A stretch of 58,131 nt of DNA from Circinella minor (taxonomy: Eukaryota > Mucoromycota > Mucoromycetes > Mucorales > Lichtheimiaceae), in assembly GCA_016758965.1 (NCBI GenBank), contig JAEPRB010000243.1:1-58131 (forward strand), in the 5' to 3' direction. The notes below the pieces were generated by a model, which was not told the DNA's origin, ran no database searches, and saw only the letters and a program-made list of their open reading frames with translations. Positions 35,605 to 48,624 of the stretch are shown piece after piece; positions within the stretch are counted from its first letter, which is position 1; each line of letters opens with the position of its first letter. A program made the translations under genes and the position numbers.

Positions 35605-37496
35605 AAAACATTAAACATCATTATCATTTTATCATTATGGTCAGTGCGAAACATCATATATATATATGACGCAAAAAATAATAATAATAATATCTAATTA
35701 AACACAACATTTATTACAACATAAACCATATTACACACAATGAACATACTACAACCATAGCAACTAAAAAAGAACTGGGAACCCCGTTTTTTCTTGAACT
35801 GATCTAGGATTGATAAAGCAAAGCGAATCAGATGACTTAAAAACGTCATTAACCCCCTTTTTTTTATTTTTTGTCCCCCATTTTTTCTGTTCTCTCTCAT
35901 CTACTATATGTGATAAAAAGGTGTATTTTCATAGGCAAACAAAATCAAATGTCCATATTTGGAGGAAAGTGTGTGCAGTGTACAAAAATATATAAAAAAA
36001 AATTTTTTGTTGCCATGGTAGTAATAATAATGTGATAAAATAAATTAATTGCCCTGTGTGTAAAAAAAAAAAAAAAAGATAGTTGTGATTATATTATCTC
36101 TCTCGCATTAACGATTCGGGGAGTGAAAAACTGTTGGTTTTATTATGCGAAAGTGATAGTCCATATTACCAATATAACTACATAACTAACATAACAGTAA
36201 TAATGAAAATAACAACACTCTAATGAATTATGGCGTGTGTGCAAGTCGAATGTTTACTTAAAAAAAACTTGTGAAGAAATGTTGATAATCAAAAAACTCA
36301 CGGGGACACATTAAATCGTTGATCAACTCGTTTTAAATGTTAAATACGTGTTTTATCCGGTCCGACGGCACGGAGAGGGGGGAGGCTTTGGATAAGAAAA
36401 AGATTATTCTTTATGAGTTTTTTTTCTTTTGTGTAATCAGTAAAGATAATTGTTATTTCTGAACCCAGAATTAAAAAGCCGGTTCACATGCTCCTGAACC
36501 GACAAACAGAAACTTCTAGTTTTAGACTAGTTCATTAAAAACAGCTATTTTTATTCTTTTTTTCATGCTTAAGTGTTTAAAAAAGTGATGATGACGGCAT
36601 GAGAAAAAAAAAGAAACAAGGGGAATTAGGAGGTTAATACATTTAAAATGGAACAAAAAAAAAAAATACATATAATTCACTAAACAACACTGTCATTGAA
36701 CTTCTTTTCACTCATGCTATATAAAATATAACTCCCCCACTATACCCTATTTGGTTCATGGCTTGACGTGGGACCTCTCACCTTAAATCCACCCAATATT
36801 TTCATCATCACCCCCACTTTCTATTGACTCTCCTCCCCCCACAAAAAAAAAAAACTAGCTCTCACACACATAAACAGAATTTTTTTTATTATCTTTAATC
36901 GTTATCAACTATAAGATCAAACAAAAATAATATTGGGCAAAATTAAATAACAAGAGCCAAGAGAACGAGATAAACCAAGTAAAAATTGGGGGCGTAAAAA
37001 AGAAAAAAAAAAAAACCAGCTAAAAAGTCTCGAACTACGTTTTAATTAGCGCCATCGATGGTTTTTTTTTTTATTTATCATAATAATGCAATTCATACGT
37101 AAGAGAGCAGGAATAGGATGGATGAACTTCATTTGAACCTTCTTCTTTAAAAATTTTTTTTTTCTATTTTTTCTTTGTGAATCCATTTGATGATGTGAGA
37201 AAAAAAAAAGAACAAGAAAGAGCCATTTTACTAATAAAGGTAAAAGCAAAACTCCGCAAAGTCAAAAGAGTAAAAAAAAGGGATCAGTGCTCGATCCAAA
37301 CAATAAATTTATTTGAGTATAAATAGAGTAGATCTTTTTTGGCACTTCTTTTTTTTTTATTATTATTATTATTATTACTTCCAATCAATTGATTATTACA
37401 TCTTTTTAAACTTCTTTAACAAAAGTTCTTCTTTTATTATTATTATTATTCTTTTTTTTATTTTATATATAAATTATATATACAAAGCTATACATC
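35605..37496. other. intergenic, 1.9 kb
   Basis: No gene is recognised. It includes a small hairpin CGGTTCA-N8-TGAACCG near 36481-36502, many A runs, and T/ATT repeats at 37352-37376 and 37434-37450 upstream of PRO1. Confidence 0.4.
37318..37326 (+). promoter_or_regulatory. TATA box of PRO1
   Basis: TATAAATAG lies about 175 nt upstream of the PRO1 start codon and is followed by T-rich leader sequence. Confidence 0.55.
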
Positions 37497-39037
37497 ATGG
37501 TAGTTTATCGAAACGCACAAAATACTCATCGTCCTACAAAATCATCTTTGACTCTTGTCATTAAAGTGGGTACATCTTCTATTTGTGATGAAAAAACTCA
37601 TTATCCTCTCCTTGGTAATTTGTCAAGAATCGTTGAGACCATTCTGGAGCTTAAGCGCAAGGGCCATCGTATTGTACTTGTCACCAGTGCAGCCGTAGGC
37701 ACAGGGCTCCGGCGGTTAAATCTCAACGAAAAGCCAGGAAAGCTTGCGGCTGTTCAGGTAAAGCATGTGAGGAATTGTCAATTATAATATAACAAATATA
37801 TATACTTGAAATTTCGTCATTCATTGATATCTATATACTAAACTATCCCCACCCCTACCATTATATGAATACATAGGCTATCGCAGCAGTAGGACAAGGT
37901 CGTCTTATGAGTATGTATGATGACTTATTTGGTCAATTCAATCAACCCGTGGCTCAAATCCTCTTGACTCGAAATGACTTGGCTGATGTACGTTTATATT
38001 ACAAAAACTAAAATAACTCTCCATTTTTTTTTAAAAAACAAAAACAAAAACAAAAGATAAACTGACATTATTTATTTATTTATTTATTTTAGCGATCACA
38101 ATATCTTAATGCTGTCAATTGTCTTGAACAACTTCTTGATATGGGAGTTGTTCCAATTGTTAATGAAAATGATACCATTTCTGTTTCTGTAAGTTATTAT
38201 TAGTTTATTTAATATTACATCATTTATTACGTATATGCTTTCTATATAAATATATATAATTTACTTATTGTTTATCATTTTTAAATTTTATATAATTAGG
38301 AAATCAAATTTGGTGACAATGATACATTATCTGCTATCACTGCCGGTATGGTCAAGGCTGATTATCTTTTCTTAATGACCGATGTAGACTGTTTATATAC
38401 AGACAATCCACGAAGTAATCCTGATGCTCGACCTGTTCATGTATGTGAAGATATTGATGCTTTACGTGAAGAAATTACTGTCACATCACCTGGTTCCGCA
38501 TTAGGTACAGGTGGTATGGTCACCAAACTTGTTGCTGCTGATTTGGCCACTGCAGCCGGTGTCACAACAGTCATTGCTCGTGGTTCAACACCTGAATCTA
38601 TCTTACCTATTATTGCTGATGACAAGAGTGCTCCAGCACATACTCGCTTTGTTGCCAAACCTAAACCATTGATTGACCGTAAATGGTGGATTCTTCACGG
38701 TTTACATACTGCTGGTACTATTGTCATTGAAACGGATGTAGGCGAATCAATTGCAGATGGTGCTGCTCGTTCCGGTTCAAGTGGTGCTTCTTTATATGCT
38801 CATTCAGTTACTAAAGTTGAAGGTAACTTTGTTGAACATCAAGCTGTTCGACTGGTCGTTCAACATACAGATAATGGTGTCACTGATTTCGTCACCGTTG
38901 CAAAGGGTATTGTAAATTATTCTGCTGCTGAAATTATTCGAATTATGCATGCTAGAGAAAGTGATATCATTGATTCACTAGGTTATAAAGATGCTGATTG
39001 TATAATCCATCGTGATAATATGGCCACCTCTCTTTAA
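37497..39037 (+). CDS. PRO1: glutamate 5-kinase (gamma-glutamyl kinase)
   Basis: Four exons, 37497-37757, 37877-37987, 38093-38188 and 38300-39037, join in phase to 401 aa, near the roughly 428 aa of yeast Pro1. Motifs are [22 protein letters not shown] (the usual VSSGA block with Ala for Gly), [38 protein letters not shown] and [10 protein letters not shown]-terminal PUA domain ([20 protein letters not shown] onward) is present. The enzyme phosphorylates glutamate with ATP, the first and feedback-inhibited step of proline synthesis in the cytosol. The gene converges on the zinc-cluster gene downstream, with 973 bp between the stops. Confidence 0.96.
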
Positions 39038-40010
39038 AAAAAAACAACGATAAAATCATTTTCCCTCCCTCTCTCCCTCTCTCCCTCTTTTGCTTTATAT
39101 TATCATCATTTCTTCTCCCTTTCGTCAAAATTTATTCGATTTCATTACCATACACCATCTCTACCTCTTCAAAAAAAATATTATCCGTAGTTTTATTTTT
39201 ATTATCTTTTTAGCATTATATCATTCCCCCCCTTCCAACCATACTATTATTATTATTTTTTTCCTTTTAGCCCCGCAGTATCCCTCCTATTTCCTCTAGT
39301 TTAACCGTTTCATTGGATATCATTTTAAAGCATTTTTTTAGCTCATATTCCCCCACCCAAAAAATTTACTTATCATTTATCTCTCTTCTCACACACTTTA
39401 TTTTTTTTTTCTTCCGCTCTTAAAAAATTCAAGCATTTTTTCATTATTATTATCACAAATCAAAAAAATTTAAAGTCTTTTTTTTTTTTTTTTTTTTTAC
39501 GCCTTTTTCTTAACTTTGGGAAGGGGATAGGAAAAAAAAAAGAATCTAATTATATACTAACTCATAATTTTAAATTTTGTAAAGCATTATTATATACATA
39601 TCACATATATAAAAGAAATTGACACATATATACAACAGCTAAAGTAGCATCTATTCAATATATATATATATTTATACTTTTAGCGAAGAAAAAAAAATGG
39701 CAAGGTGATTGATTTATAAAAGAGGTAGTAGGTTTTGTTATATAAATAAATATAAAATGAATATATATAAAAGTAAGAAAAAAAAAGCAGCAAACTCTTT
39801 TTAATAATAATAATAATAATAATTTGTAGTAGTAGTAGCATAATAATAATAGTATATATATATATATATATATTTATAAGACAAAAAATGAAATGAAGGG
39901 AGGTTAAGGTAAGTGAAGAAAAAATTATACATGTATATATACTTATAAACTAAAATAGGAAAAAAGAAATGTACATTAGTAGTAGTAGTAGTAAAAAAAA
40001 ATAAAACTAT
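39038..40010. other. 3' flanks of two convergent genes
   Basis: T/C-rich, then poly(T) at 39478-39498, then (TA)n and (AAT)n runs. It holds the terminators of PRO1 and of the minus-strand regulator; no separate gene is seen. Confidence 0.45.
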
Positions 40011-43000
40011 TTAATAATATCTAAAATCATCTGTGTTACTCCTTTTTTTACTATTTTGTTGTGGTTGATTGTGTTGTTGTAAAGGAATTCCTTCCATGTT
40101 TACAAATTGAGTTTGTAATGATTGATCTGGTGTTGAAAAGTTATTAAATCCTCCATGATGATGATGATGATGATTAGGATGCCAATGTGATTGTGGTTGT
40201 TGTTGTTGTTGTGAGTGATGATGATGTTGTTGTGGATGATGTTGTGGATGCATTGGATGCTGTGGATGTAATGGCATATGATAAGGTGGTGATGAAGATG
40301 TGGTTGTTGAAGATGAATAATACGTCATAGAGTTAGATGCTCTACTAGTATAATTCGGTGCATTTGTTGTTGTAAAGCCACCATGTGTACTTCCATCCGT
40401 ATTAGGTGTGGCTGGTTGTGGCGTAGTTGTACTCATTATCATTGAATCATGTGGGGATGGCGTAGTAGAACATAATCCCATTACGGATGGCGCATATAGA
40501 AAATGCAATGGGTCAGCCGTTGTTTCTTTAGTTAAATCAAAAATTTCTGAAGGCATGTCCAGCATGTCCATTTTTTGCATTAATTCTGGTTGTTGATGTT
40601 GATGTTGTGTCGTAATATGGTGTTGTTGTTGTTGTTGCTGAGTAGCAACAGATTGTTGCGATGGTGATGGTATTGATGATGATGATAATCGTTCTCGTGG
40701 TATCTGTTCATCATCTTCAATAGGTGTATCATCCATATGTTCTGGTCCTTGTTTATGTTGTTGCTCATCTTCATCTAAATCCAGATTGATATTAGACTGT
40801 TGTTCAACCAATAATTTATTGATACGTTCTGTAAATGCAAAAACATATTTATGTTTATATATAGGTGAATTTGAAAGAATATGAAGCATGCGTTCAAGTT
40901 GTTGTCTAGCCCACGCAGTCGTTTGTGAAGTGTTTTTTGAAAGTAACATTGAATTGTACATCATAGATGCACATATTGCTGTTTCAAGTGAGAAATGACA
41001 CCATCGTTGATTTAAACGAGAAAAACATTCAAGTAATTCAACAATATTATCTGCTGCAATTCGACAACGTTCTCTTGTAAGTAAATCAATTGCTGAGGGT
41101 GTTTGTTCATCATCAAATGATTTTGATGAAAATAAACTGTATAACTGACACAATTGAAAGTTGTATTCAAAATTTAATTTGAGACAACCTTGTTCTCGAA
41201 ATGATGTTGATGTCCAATCGCGTGTGTTGATATCCCCTGGAGAATATCTGAATTCGGACGGCAGTTGATCGAGGTATTCGTGTAATTCCTTTTCGAGTGT
41301 TGAGACCGATGATAACAATGGTTTTTCATGTGATGTTTTATAAATAATGTTGCGATAGATACGTGTAATACGAAATCGTTGACTTGAAAAAAGAACTCTC
41401 CATTGTTTTTCACCTACTTCATGTTCTAAGACAGTGGGAAATGATACAGTAATAAGGTCTTCGGATGGTAATGAGAATGCCTTGTCGGAGTGTATAGTAC
41501 CCAATGTTTCAAGGAAATAGATAGCCCAAAAAAACCGTCGGTGTTTCTCCCGCATAATGGGATCAGGACTAGTTGATTCTTGGAACATTTTCATGTTCAG
41601 ACACATTCGAATAGCCAAACCCAAATAAATATAAGATTCAGATTGTGTTGAATGTCGACGTTCACCGGGACGTCCAATGGCATAAACATACATAATTATT
41701 AGTCCGTGCATTGTATCGATATCAGTTTTGGTGAATCGTTCTTTTAATAGTTCTTTTGCTTTGTCAAAAAAGTGTTCTCCAACAGCATTTGGATCTTGGC
41801 CAGGAAATAAATTGTGATAAATGGCTGCATGACGTGCAGTCCAAGCCATGGCTGTATTGAATAAAAACGGGTCTAGAGTACCCTTTTTGTATCTGTCTGC
41901 TACTGAATGATCTGGATCAGCACATGGCAAACATAATAAACATTCAGAATAAATGTCCATCAATTCATCATATGTCTCCTGTGACATCATTTCAGGGGTA
42001 AATGAAGTCGTTGATTCACTGTTGTTTGTATCGTTTCTTTTTTTATTATGTGTGTGACCCTTGCAGTAATCACCCGCCGACAAATCTGGCTCCCACGTGC
42101 TATACAATGGGAATGTTTTTAACTTTGTTTTCCATAAATCGTTTTTACGTTCAATAGTAGTACGGTCGATTTCAGGGACAGGTGTAGTGGATTTTGTCGA
42201 TGTGGATGATGTATCTGATTCTTTACTATGGCTTGCTACCCGTTGATGGTTTGATCCACTGGTGTTGATAATATCTGTGGTGTTGGGTGTACTACTCTTG
42301 TTATTATCGCCATCGAGATCAATTCGCGACACTCCTGTAAGTAAGATGTCATACAAATCATGGAGTGATATAATATTAGTGTCGATCCTAAGACCACGCG
42401 GGGTAAGTGATAAAGACCAATTTCCATTTGAGGATGCTGATGAGGCAAATAAACTGTTCATTGCTGCAAAATTGGTATTCATGTTGTTGTTTTTTGGAAC
42501 ATTAATTACTGGTGGTTCAGTAGTCGTAGTAGGAGCTGATGCAATTGTTGTTGTAGCCGTTGTTGTTGTCGTTGTAGCGGCAGGAGCAGGAGAAGTCGTT
42601 GTTGCATTTGGACTTCCACGTTCGGCAGTAGCTGATGATCGAGTCATTCGAAATTCATCTGCAACAAATTGTGTATTTGTAGAAACATCTTTTAAATCAG
42701 ATTCAATGGATCGAACACGTTGTTGAAGCATATCAACAGTTTCATTAAGTTTGACAAGGTTAAACAAATCGACTTGTGTTGCTGAACCATCATATGAACA
42801 TTTAGCTATCATATTTTTTTTTATAATAATAGGTAATCTGAGGGGTTAATAAACTTTTTCCGCAAACATATTTTATTTAATAACTCAGTTGATATCTTAT
42901 TTATTTTTTTACCTTTGGCTTGTTGACATCGCGAACATGACGGATGAGCAAAATCGCATTTCACTAAATGTATAGATACATATCTTTTCATGTCAATTTT

Positions 43001-43276
43001 AAACAATACATGGAATCAAGAGATTCTTTTTTCTTTCTTATATTTGAATAAACAAACCTTTTTTTGATCTTAATAATAATAATAATAATAAAAAAAAAGA
43101 ATTGAATGAGTTGTCAAAAAAAAAAACCTCCCCTTTTTCTTTTACGGATGAAATGAATTCAATGATCGAACAAAAAAAGAATATGAATTTTTTTTTTACC
43201 TACAACGCTCACATGCCATTGTCATGCGAACCTTTTTGGATGCAGTCGATCCGGGGATCCGAGAAGATTGTGACAT
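40011..43276 (-). CDS. Zn2Cys6 fungal-specific transcription factor with 11-nt microexon
   Basis: Four exons on the minus strand: 43200-43276, 43058-43068 (11 nt), 42913-42963 and 40011-42805, in phase, 977 aa. The zinc cluster is C22-x2-C25-x6-C32-x6-C39-x2-C42-x6-C49 (ACERCRSKKVKCDFAHPSC, then SRCQQAKAKC), exactly canonical only if the microexon is used. A coiled linker (LFNLVKLNETVDMLQQRVRS) follows. The middle part is a fungal-specific TF domain (EHFFDKAKELL; RPGERRHSTQSESYIYLGLA; HRRFFWAIYFLETLGT; SDKAFSLPSED). The C-terminal 300 residues are Gln/His/Ser-rich activation-type sequence. It is nuclear and binds CGG-type DNA sites by family analogy. Target genes are unknown and the neighbour PRO1 is not proof of regulation. 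Confidence 0.9.
43058..43068 (-). other. 11-nt microexon of the zinc-cluster gene
   Basis: On the minus strand the order is TTATTATTAAG, then ATCAAAAAAAG, then GTTTGT. It supplies the end of Arg26, then Ser-Lys-Lys, and the first base of Val30. Without it exon 1 (phase 2) cannot be joined to the exon starting at 42963 in frame. Confidence 0.75.
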
Positions 43277-43627
43277 TGTTATTCGTAATAAAAAAAAGTA
43301 GGCCGTTATATATTGAAAACTGTTCACCGAAAACCAAGATATAATGTTTTCTTTTTCTATTAAAATGTAGAAAAGAGAAGGATGATAAAATGGGTATTTT
43401 AAAGAATAATAATAAATAATAATAATTAAGAGATTAGATTGGATTTTTGTTCCTCTTATTGTCTCACAATTATTTATTATTATTCAAATGATGGATTAAT
43501 TCCTTATATTTTTTTTTATATAAAAAAAAAAGCAAGTTTATGAAAAAGAAAAAAAAAAGAAGTCGTTGAAAAGAGAAAGAAAAAGAAGGAAAGAAAGAAA
43601 GAAAAAGAAGAAAAAGAATGAAAAGAG

Positions 43628-43630
<3 letters not shown>

Positions 43631-43681
<51 letters not shown>
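43631..43681. repeat. (GA)25 microsatellite
   Basis: About 25 perfect GA dinucleotides, in purine-rich DNA upstream of the zinc-cluster gene. Confidence 0.95.
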
Positions 43682-43682
<1 letters not shown>

Positions 43683-46343
43683 AGTAACAAATTGAATGGG
43701 ATGTTAACCGAGGAATTATGGACGACATTCGTGTGAAATGATCACCATGATCTCCGATATCGAATACCCTTTTTTACTAGAACATGTGCCATATTTTGAG
43801 TAATAATTTGAAGTGGCGAGAGAGAGCTTTGTTTTTTTTTGTTTTTTTACATCTAAATGTTCTTTAAAGAGTAAGGAGAGATAAAGTGAAATAGATAAAA
43901 ATAAAATATATATCTTTAATATCGAAAAGAATGCTTCTAGTGAATAGGTTAGTAAATTTGCCTTGGCATGTCAATCGTAATCAAGATAATTATTTTCTTT
44001 TTCTTTTTCTTTTTTTTTGACTTGTATAAAAGTTTTAAGATAACGAACCCCATATGTGGAACCTTAAAAGATCTTTCCGTTTTGTACTACATATTTTATT
44101 AAGTAAAATATATGTGTTATATTTATCTATTATAACAAATAAGTAAATAATATGCAAGGATTTGAAACCACAAGATCGAGAAATATGTGGATACAATATA
44201 TATATATATTGATTATTGTTATTTAATATTATATATCGAAACACTAAATAAACCCATGCAATTCATATTCTATTTCATATTCTGATCCAACCATTTAAGC
44301 TATTCATCCAAACATATATATATATAAAGAGGCAATATATCTAACACAAAAACATTAGACACAGATCAAAGTTACTGAGTAACTCCTTTGTTACTCCGTC
44401 TTATTGGGGTCAATATTTCTTTTATAACTTTTTCTTTCCCCCCGTCGATTTCTCCTTGAATCCTGGAATATATTTTTTTAAAACACATGTAGTATTATAG
44501 AATGTCATATAGTTTTACAAAATAAAAGTTTGATTTCATCACGGTAATATAAAATCCCGACTTTAGCCAATAATAATATTCTTTCTATATGATGACAAAT
44601 GGGGATGTCAAAAAAAAAAAAATGCCAAGTGCATATGTAGAGATATAACACTCCGATTAATCCAACAAAAGATTTTTTTTTTTAAAAAAAGATGCATGGA
44701 GATCCAATTGATATTACAGGGCCCGAGTTAGAGTAAAAAATATGTTTCGTTTTTTTTTATACAGAAACAAATGAATAGAAACGAAAATTAAATAAATAAA
44801 TAAATAAAATTACTATTCACTCTTTTTTACTAGAATGGAACCGTGACCCAATTGAAACTTTTTTTGTATCACCACCCCATTCCTAGTTAACGAAAGAAGG
44901 AAAAGTGGGGGAGATTGCGGGAAAAAAAAAGCTCATCAGTCAATTTATATTATTGAAAGTAAGAAATTTATTTATTTTTCAGATAAAAAAAAAAGAAAAT
45001 AGAAAAAAGTCATATTGGAGGGTCTTACTTTTTTTTTTTTTAAAAAAAAAAGATAGTGTTAGTACATAATTCGATAAAAGAACCCTTATTTTATTGAGTA
45101 ACTTGAGGTGTGGAATAACTTGTGTTCCCTGAATTGGTTCTACGGATCGTGATATCACATAATAAATACATGACAAAAAAAAAACTTAATTAATTACCAT
45201 GACAACAAACCCTTCATTTAATTCAAGAATAGAGTGTTACTTTATGATAACAATATATTAAGTTAGACAAATTATATTAAGCTAAAAATAAATCTTCTAT
45301 TCTAAATGCCAAGAAGGGAATTTCAACATAACATACTTCTTGTTATATAAGAAAACTACAAATTAATTAAAAAAAAGAGGAATTATTTTTTTTACTATTC
45401 CATGGCATCTAATAAAGAAAAAAAAAAGTCTAGTACATTTTTTGGGTGTTGTAAAATATAGTTGTTGTACAAGTATCGTTCATAAACGATTTTTTTTTTG
45501 TTTTTACCCCCAACAAGTACCAGAAACGTAATAATTAGGTATATCTATCTTTGCATGTAATAACATACCATATCCATAACTCTGGATATCATTATCTTTT
45601 TTTAGATAATCTACGCTATCTTGTTTTTTTTTTTACTGATCCTGAATTGTGAAGAAAGCAATTGGATTAGACTTTGTAATTTTTTTTTTCTGTAAAAAGG
45701 AGGCCTGTGAAATAAAAATGTTTATTTAATTAAACATATGTCTAAAAACTAATAAACTTTATTTTTCATCATTGTAAAGTAAAATCGTATGAAAAAAACA
45801 AACAAACAAATAATTTATTATTTATTATTAATAATAATAAATATATCGAGACTGTCAACATTTCTTTAAATAGTTTATTATAAGATTAAAATTAAACAAG
45901 AAAGTATAGTTTCAATTATAAATAAAGGACCTGGCTCGATCGTTTTTTAATTTCATGATCATTTATTTGCGTTTCTAAATGGAGTTTCCCAGCCATTTGG
46001 TACAACTGATTTAAAAATATGTTCTAAAAAAAACAATTTGGGAATTTATCGATCTAAGAGTGGAAAAGTAATTGGAACTAATGAGTATATTATCTTTAAA
46101 TAGATATTTTACTCAGAATAATTGAATACATGAGAATATATACTATATTATTATAGAGTGAAAAAACTAAAGTTTTTTTTTCTATCATACGTAAAAAAAA
46201 AACAAAAGAAAGAAAGTTAGAAGAGAGAGGGACAGTGAACGAAAAATAGTCATTGTTCTATTTAGACACTGTATATCTCACAAGACTGTTAACGTTGCTA
46301 ATGACCATTTAAGTCAATATGTATATAATTAGTTTCCTATGTA

Positions 46344-46488
46344 CAGTTGTCGGGGAGTAGGAGGAGGGGGGGGGATTCAAACAACAATTCATTTAACAAT
46401 TTTTTTTCTTTGTTCTCTTTGCTAAGTTGTAACACAAATCGTAAGTTTGACATTACACCCCACTGGTATAATAATATTCCCGACAGTG
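46344..46488. repeat. imperfect inverted repeat, possible MITE
   Basis: CAGTTGTCGGGGA at 46344-46356 pairs imperfectly with ATTCCCGACAGTGA at 46475-46488, enclosing about 145 bp. The CAG..CTG-like ends recall other small elements in the window. No coding capacity is present. Confidence 0.35.
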
Positions 46489-48624
46489 ATTAACTCAAAG
46501 CGATCACAAAATTAAATCGACTCATTGTTTTTGTGGTAAACAAGCATGTATAATTACACAATTTATTGATATTTGACATTAATGGTGGGGAGGACTCTAA
46601 ATATTTCATCGAATCCCTTCCGAATATATGCATTATTGTGAATAAACGACATAATAACTAGATGAGTGCTTTATTTATAAGTAGGATGAGAAATCCCATT
46701 CATTTTATTATTGTTGATCGTTATTAATCTAGAAAGAAGATGAAGCTACCCAGACGACGAACCAAAATATTTAATTACTTATTACTAAAATAGTTTCAAC
46801 TACACTGAAACGATCAAACCTTTTTTTTTTTCATTAGAAATTAAAGTTTATTAAAAACAGTTACTTATCAGAAATATATATATTATTGATTACCTAGTGA
46901 AAACTAGCACATTTTCTTGTATTCATCTAATATATAGAAAAAAAAATGAGAACCCGTTTTATATAAGTAAAAATTTACTATACACACCAATACATTCCAG
47001 CTTATACAAAATACAATTTAGTTATATACGTATCAATCACTTTTTTTTTTTTTTTGTTTTTCCCAGGAACTAAACAAATTTTACAGATCAAAATTTTTTT
47101 AACCCAATAACAAAAAACTGTGCAATAAACTGCTGAAACAATATTCACACTCTATTTTCTCACCCCACAACTGATTTAGGAAACTGAAACCAAAAAAGGA
47201 TTTTACCAGTGGACTGTTACACGAATAAGTTATTACAAAAAAGGGTCTGGTGGGGAATATATACTCTCGTGAAATAGGAGAAAAAAAAAGAAAACATTCT
47301 AACTATTCTATCAAGTTCTGCATCTACTCTGCTTCCGTTTACTCGGTATTATATATTTCCGGGGGAAACCCCCTGATTTGCATGATGGGGGTGCCTGGTA
47401 AAGCTTGTTTGATGAGTAAAAATAAAATAAAAAAGGAAGAAAGAAAGAAGCTCAAGTAAGTAGTAAATTATTTTTCATTTCTGATGCTTTACGTATTCAT
47501 AAGTTATGTACTCGTAATACAATATTGAATTTCATTATGCAAATATCAACGTGCGAAATTTTCTCACCAAAATGTTTCATATTGCTTCACCTTATTCAGA
47601 GTTGATTTTACTCACGATATAAAAAATATACCTCTTATTTTTATTTGTTTGGGTAAAAGTCTTGTATCATTTTTTAGTAACAACTCAGCAAAAAAAAAAA
47701 AAAAAGGAGAACATGATTCAAATCCAAAGAAGGTTTGTATTACTCAAATCTATTTAACTAAAATTGAAACAGAATGGAAGAAAGAAACAAAAAAAAAATA
47801 AATGACGAAAAAATAAACTCGGGTATGTAATTTGATTTTTATAGTATGTGAACTAGTCAAGGGGTAATAATTAATATATGTCATAACATTGATAAGCTCT
47901 ACATATTTCGCTTGGTTATTAGTAGGTTGACATAAAAGGGTTTAGATATATTATGTAATATAATAGATAACTTTTTCCTATGATTTGACGCTGAGTTCTT
48001 TTGAATTTGGCGGCATGATGATGAATTATATAAATTTATGCATCTTGGTTAATTTATAATGACACACATTTCGGTGGTTTAAAAAATCCATCATCTTGCT
48101 TTGTTGTAATATTTTATTTCTTTAGCGATAAGTATAAACTGTTCAGAAATAAAAGATATGATAGATATAAAAAATATACAAATATTCACTACCATATTTT
48201 CTCATCCAGCACATACGGTGAAAAAAAATCAACCTTGAATGATTCATCTATCCTCTGTATGACTTTTGATGAGCGCAGATGTGATAATATGTGGACAGTT
48301 AAAGAATTTACTTTAGTCAAAAGCTCGCATTTTACATCAACCTTTAGTTATGATTAGAAATCTTCAATGGTAATAAGAAATGGTCAAATCAATATAGGGA
48401 TAATGTAATCATTATAAAACAAAATGTATAAGATACATAGCAGTAAATATAAAAAAACTATTGAAAGAAAATTTAATAGGATTTACAATGTAGTAATGGT
48501 TTTAATAGAATTGTTTTTTTTTAAGAATAAAAAAAAAACAAGTAATCATATATATAAAAGATAATCAATTCTTGACACTCGTTTATCCAAGCCTAATGGT
48601 GCTCTGATCCTTGATTGGTTCTTA

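Larger units (their letters stand above)
43277..48624. other. 5.3-kb gene desert
   Basis: No gene could be assembled. Contents are a (GA)n tract at 43631-43681, many A/T homopolymers, TA-rich tracts, and an imperfect inverted repeat at 46344-46488. One ATG-less open stretch of about 48 codons near 45962-46105 (NGVSQPFGTTDLKI; SKSGKVIGTNEYIIFK) looks protein-like and may be a pseudogene scrap. The size suggests heterochromatic or relic-transposon DNA. Confidence 0.4.

Noticed and set aside
42262..42726. 154-codon plus-strand frame inside the zinc-cluster gene
   Set aside because: It is an antisense shadow of Thr/Ala/Pro-rich coding sequence (Val-rich on the other strand).
42963..42983. Zinc-cluster exon beginning at 42983 instead of 42963 with the microexon
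   Set aside because: It is in frame but gives nine residues between the second and third Cys, which is not a Zn2Cys6 spacing; the 11-nt exon gives the exact canonical spacing.
44379..44395. Palindrome AGTTACTGAGTAACT
   Set aside because: Short, AT-rich and isolated; likely chance.
45962..46105. ATG-less open stretch ending SKSGKVIGTNEYIIFK
   Set aside because: Looks protein-like but has no start, no plausible splice partners and no recognised motif.
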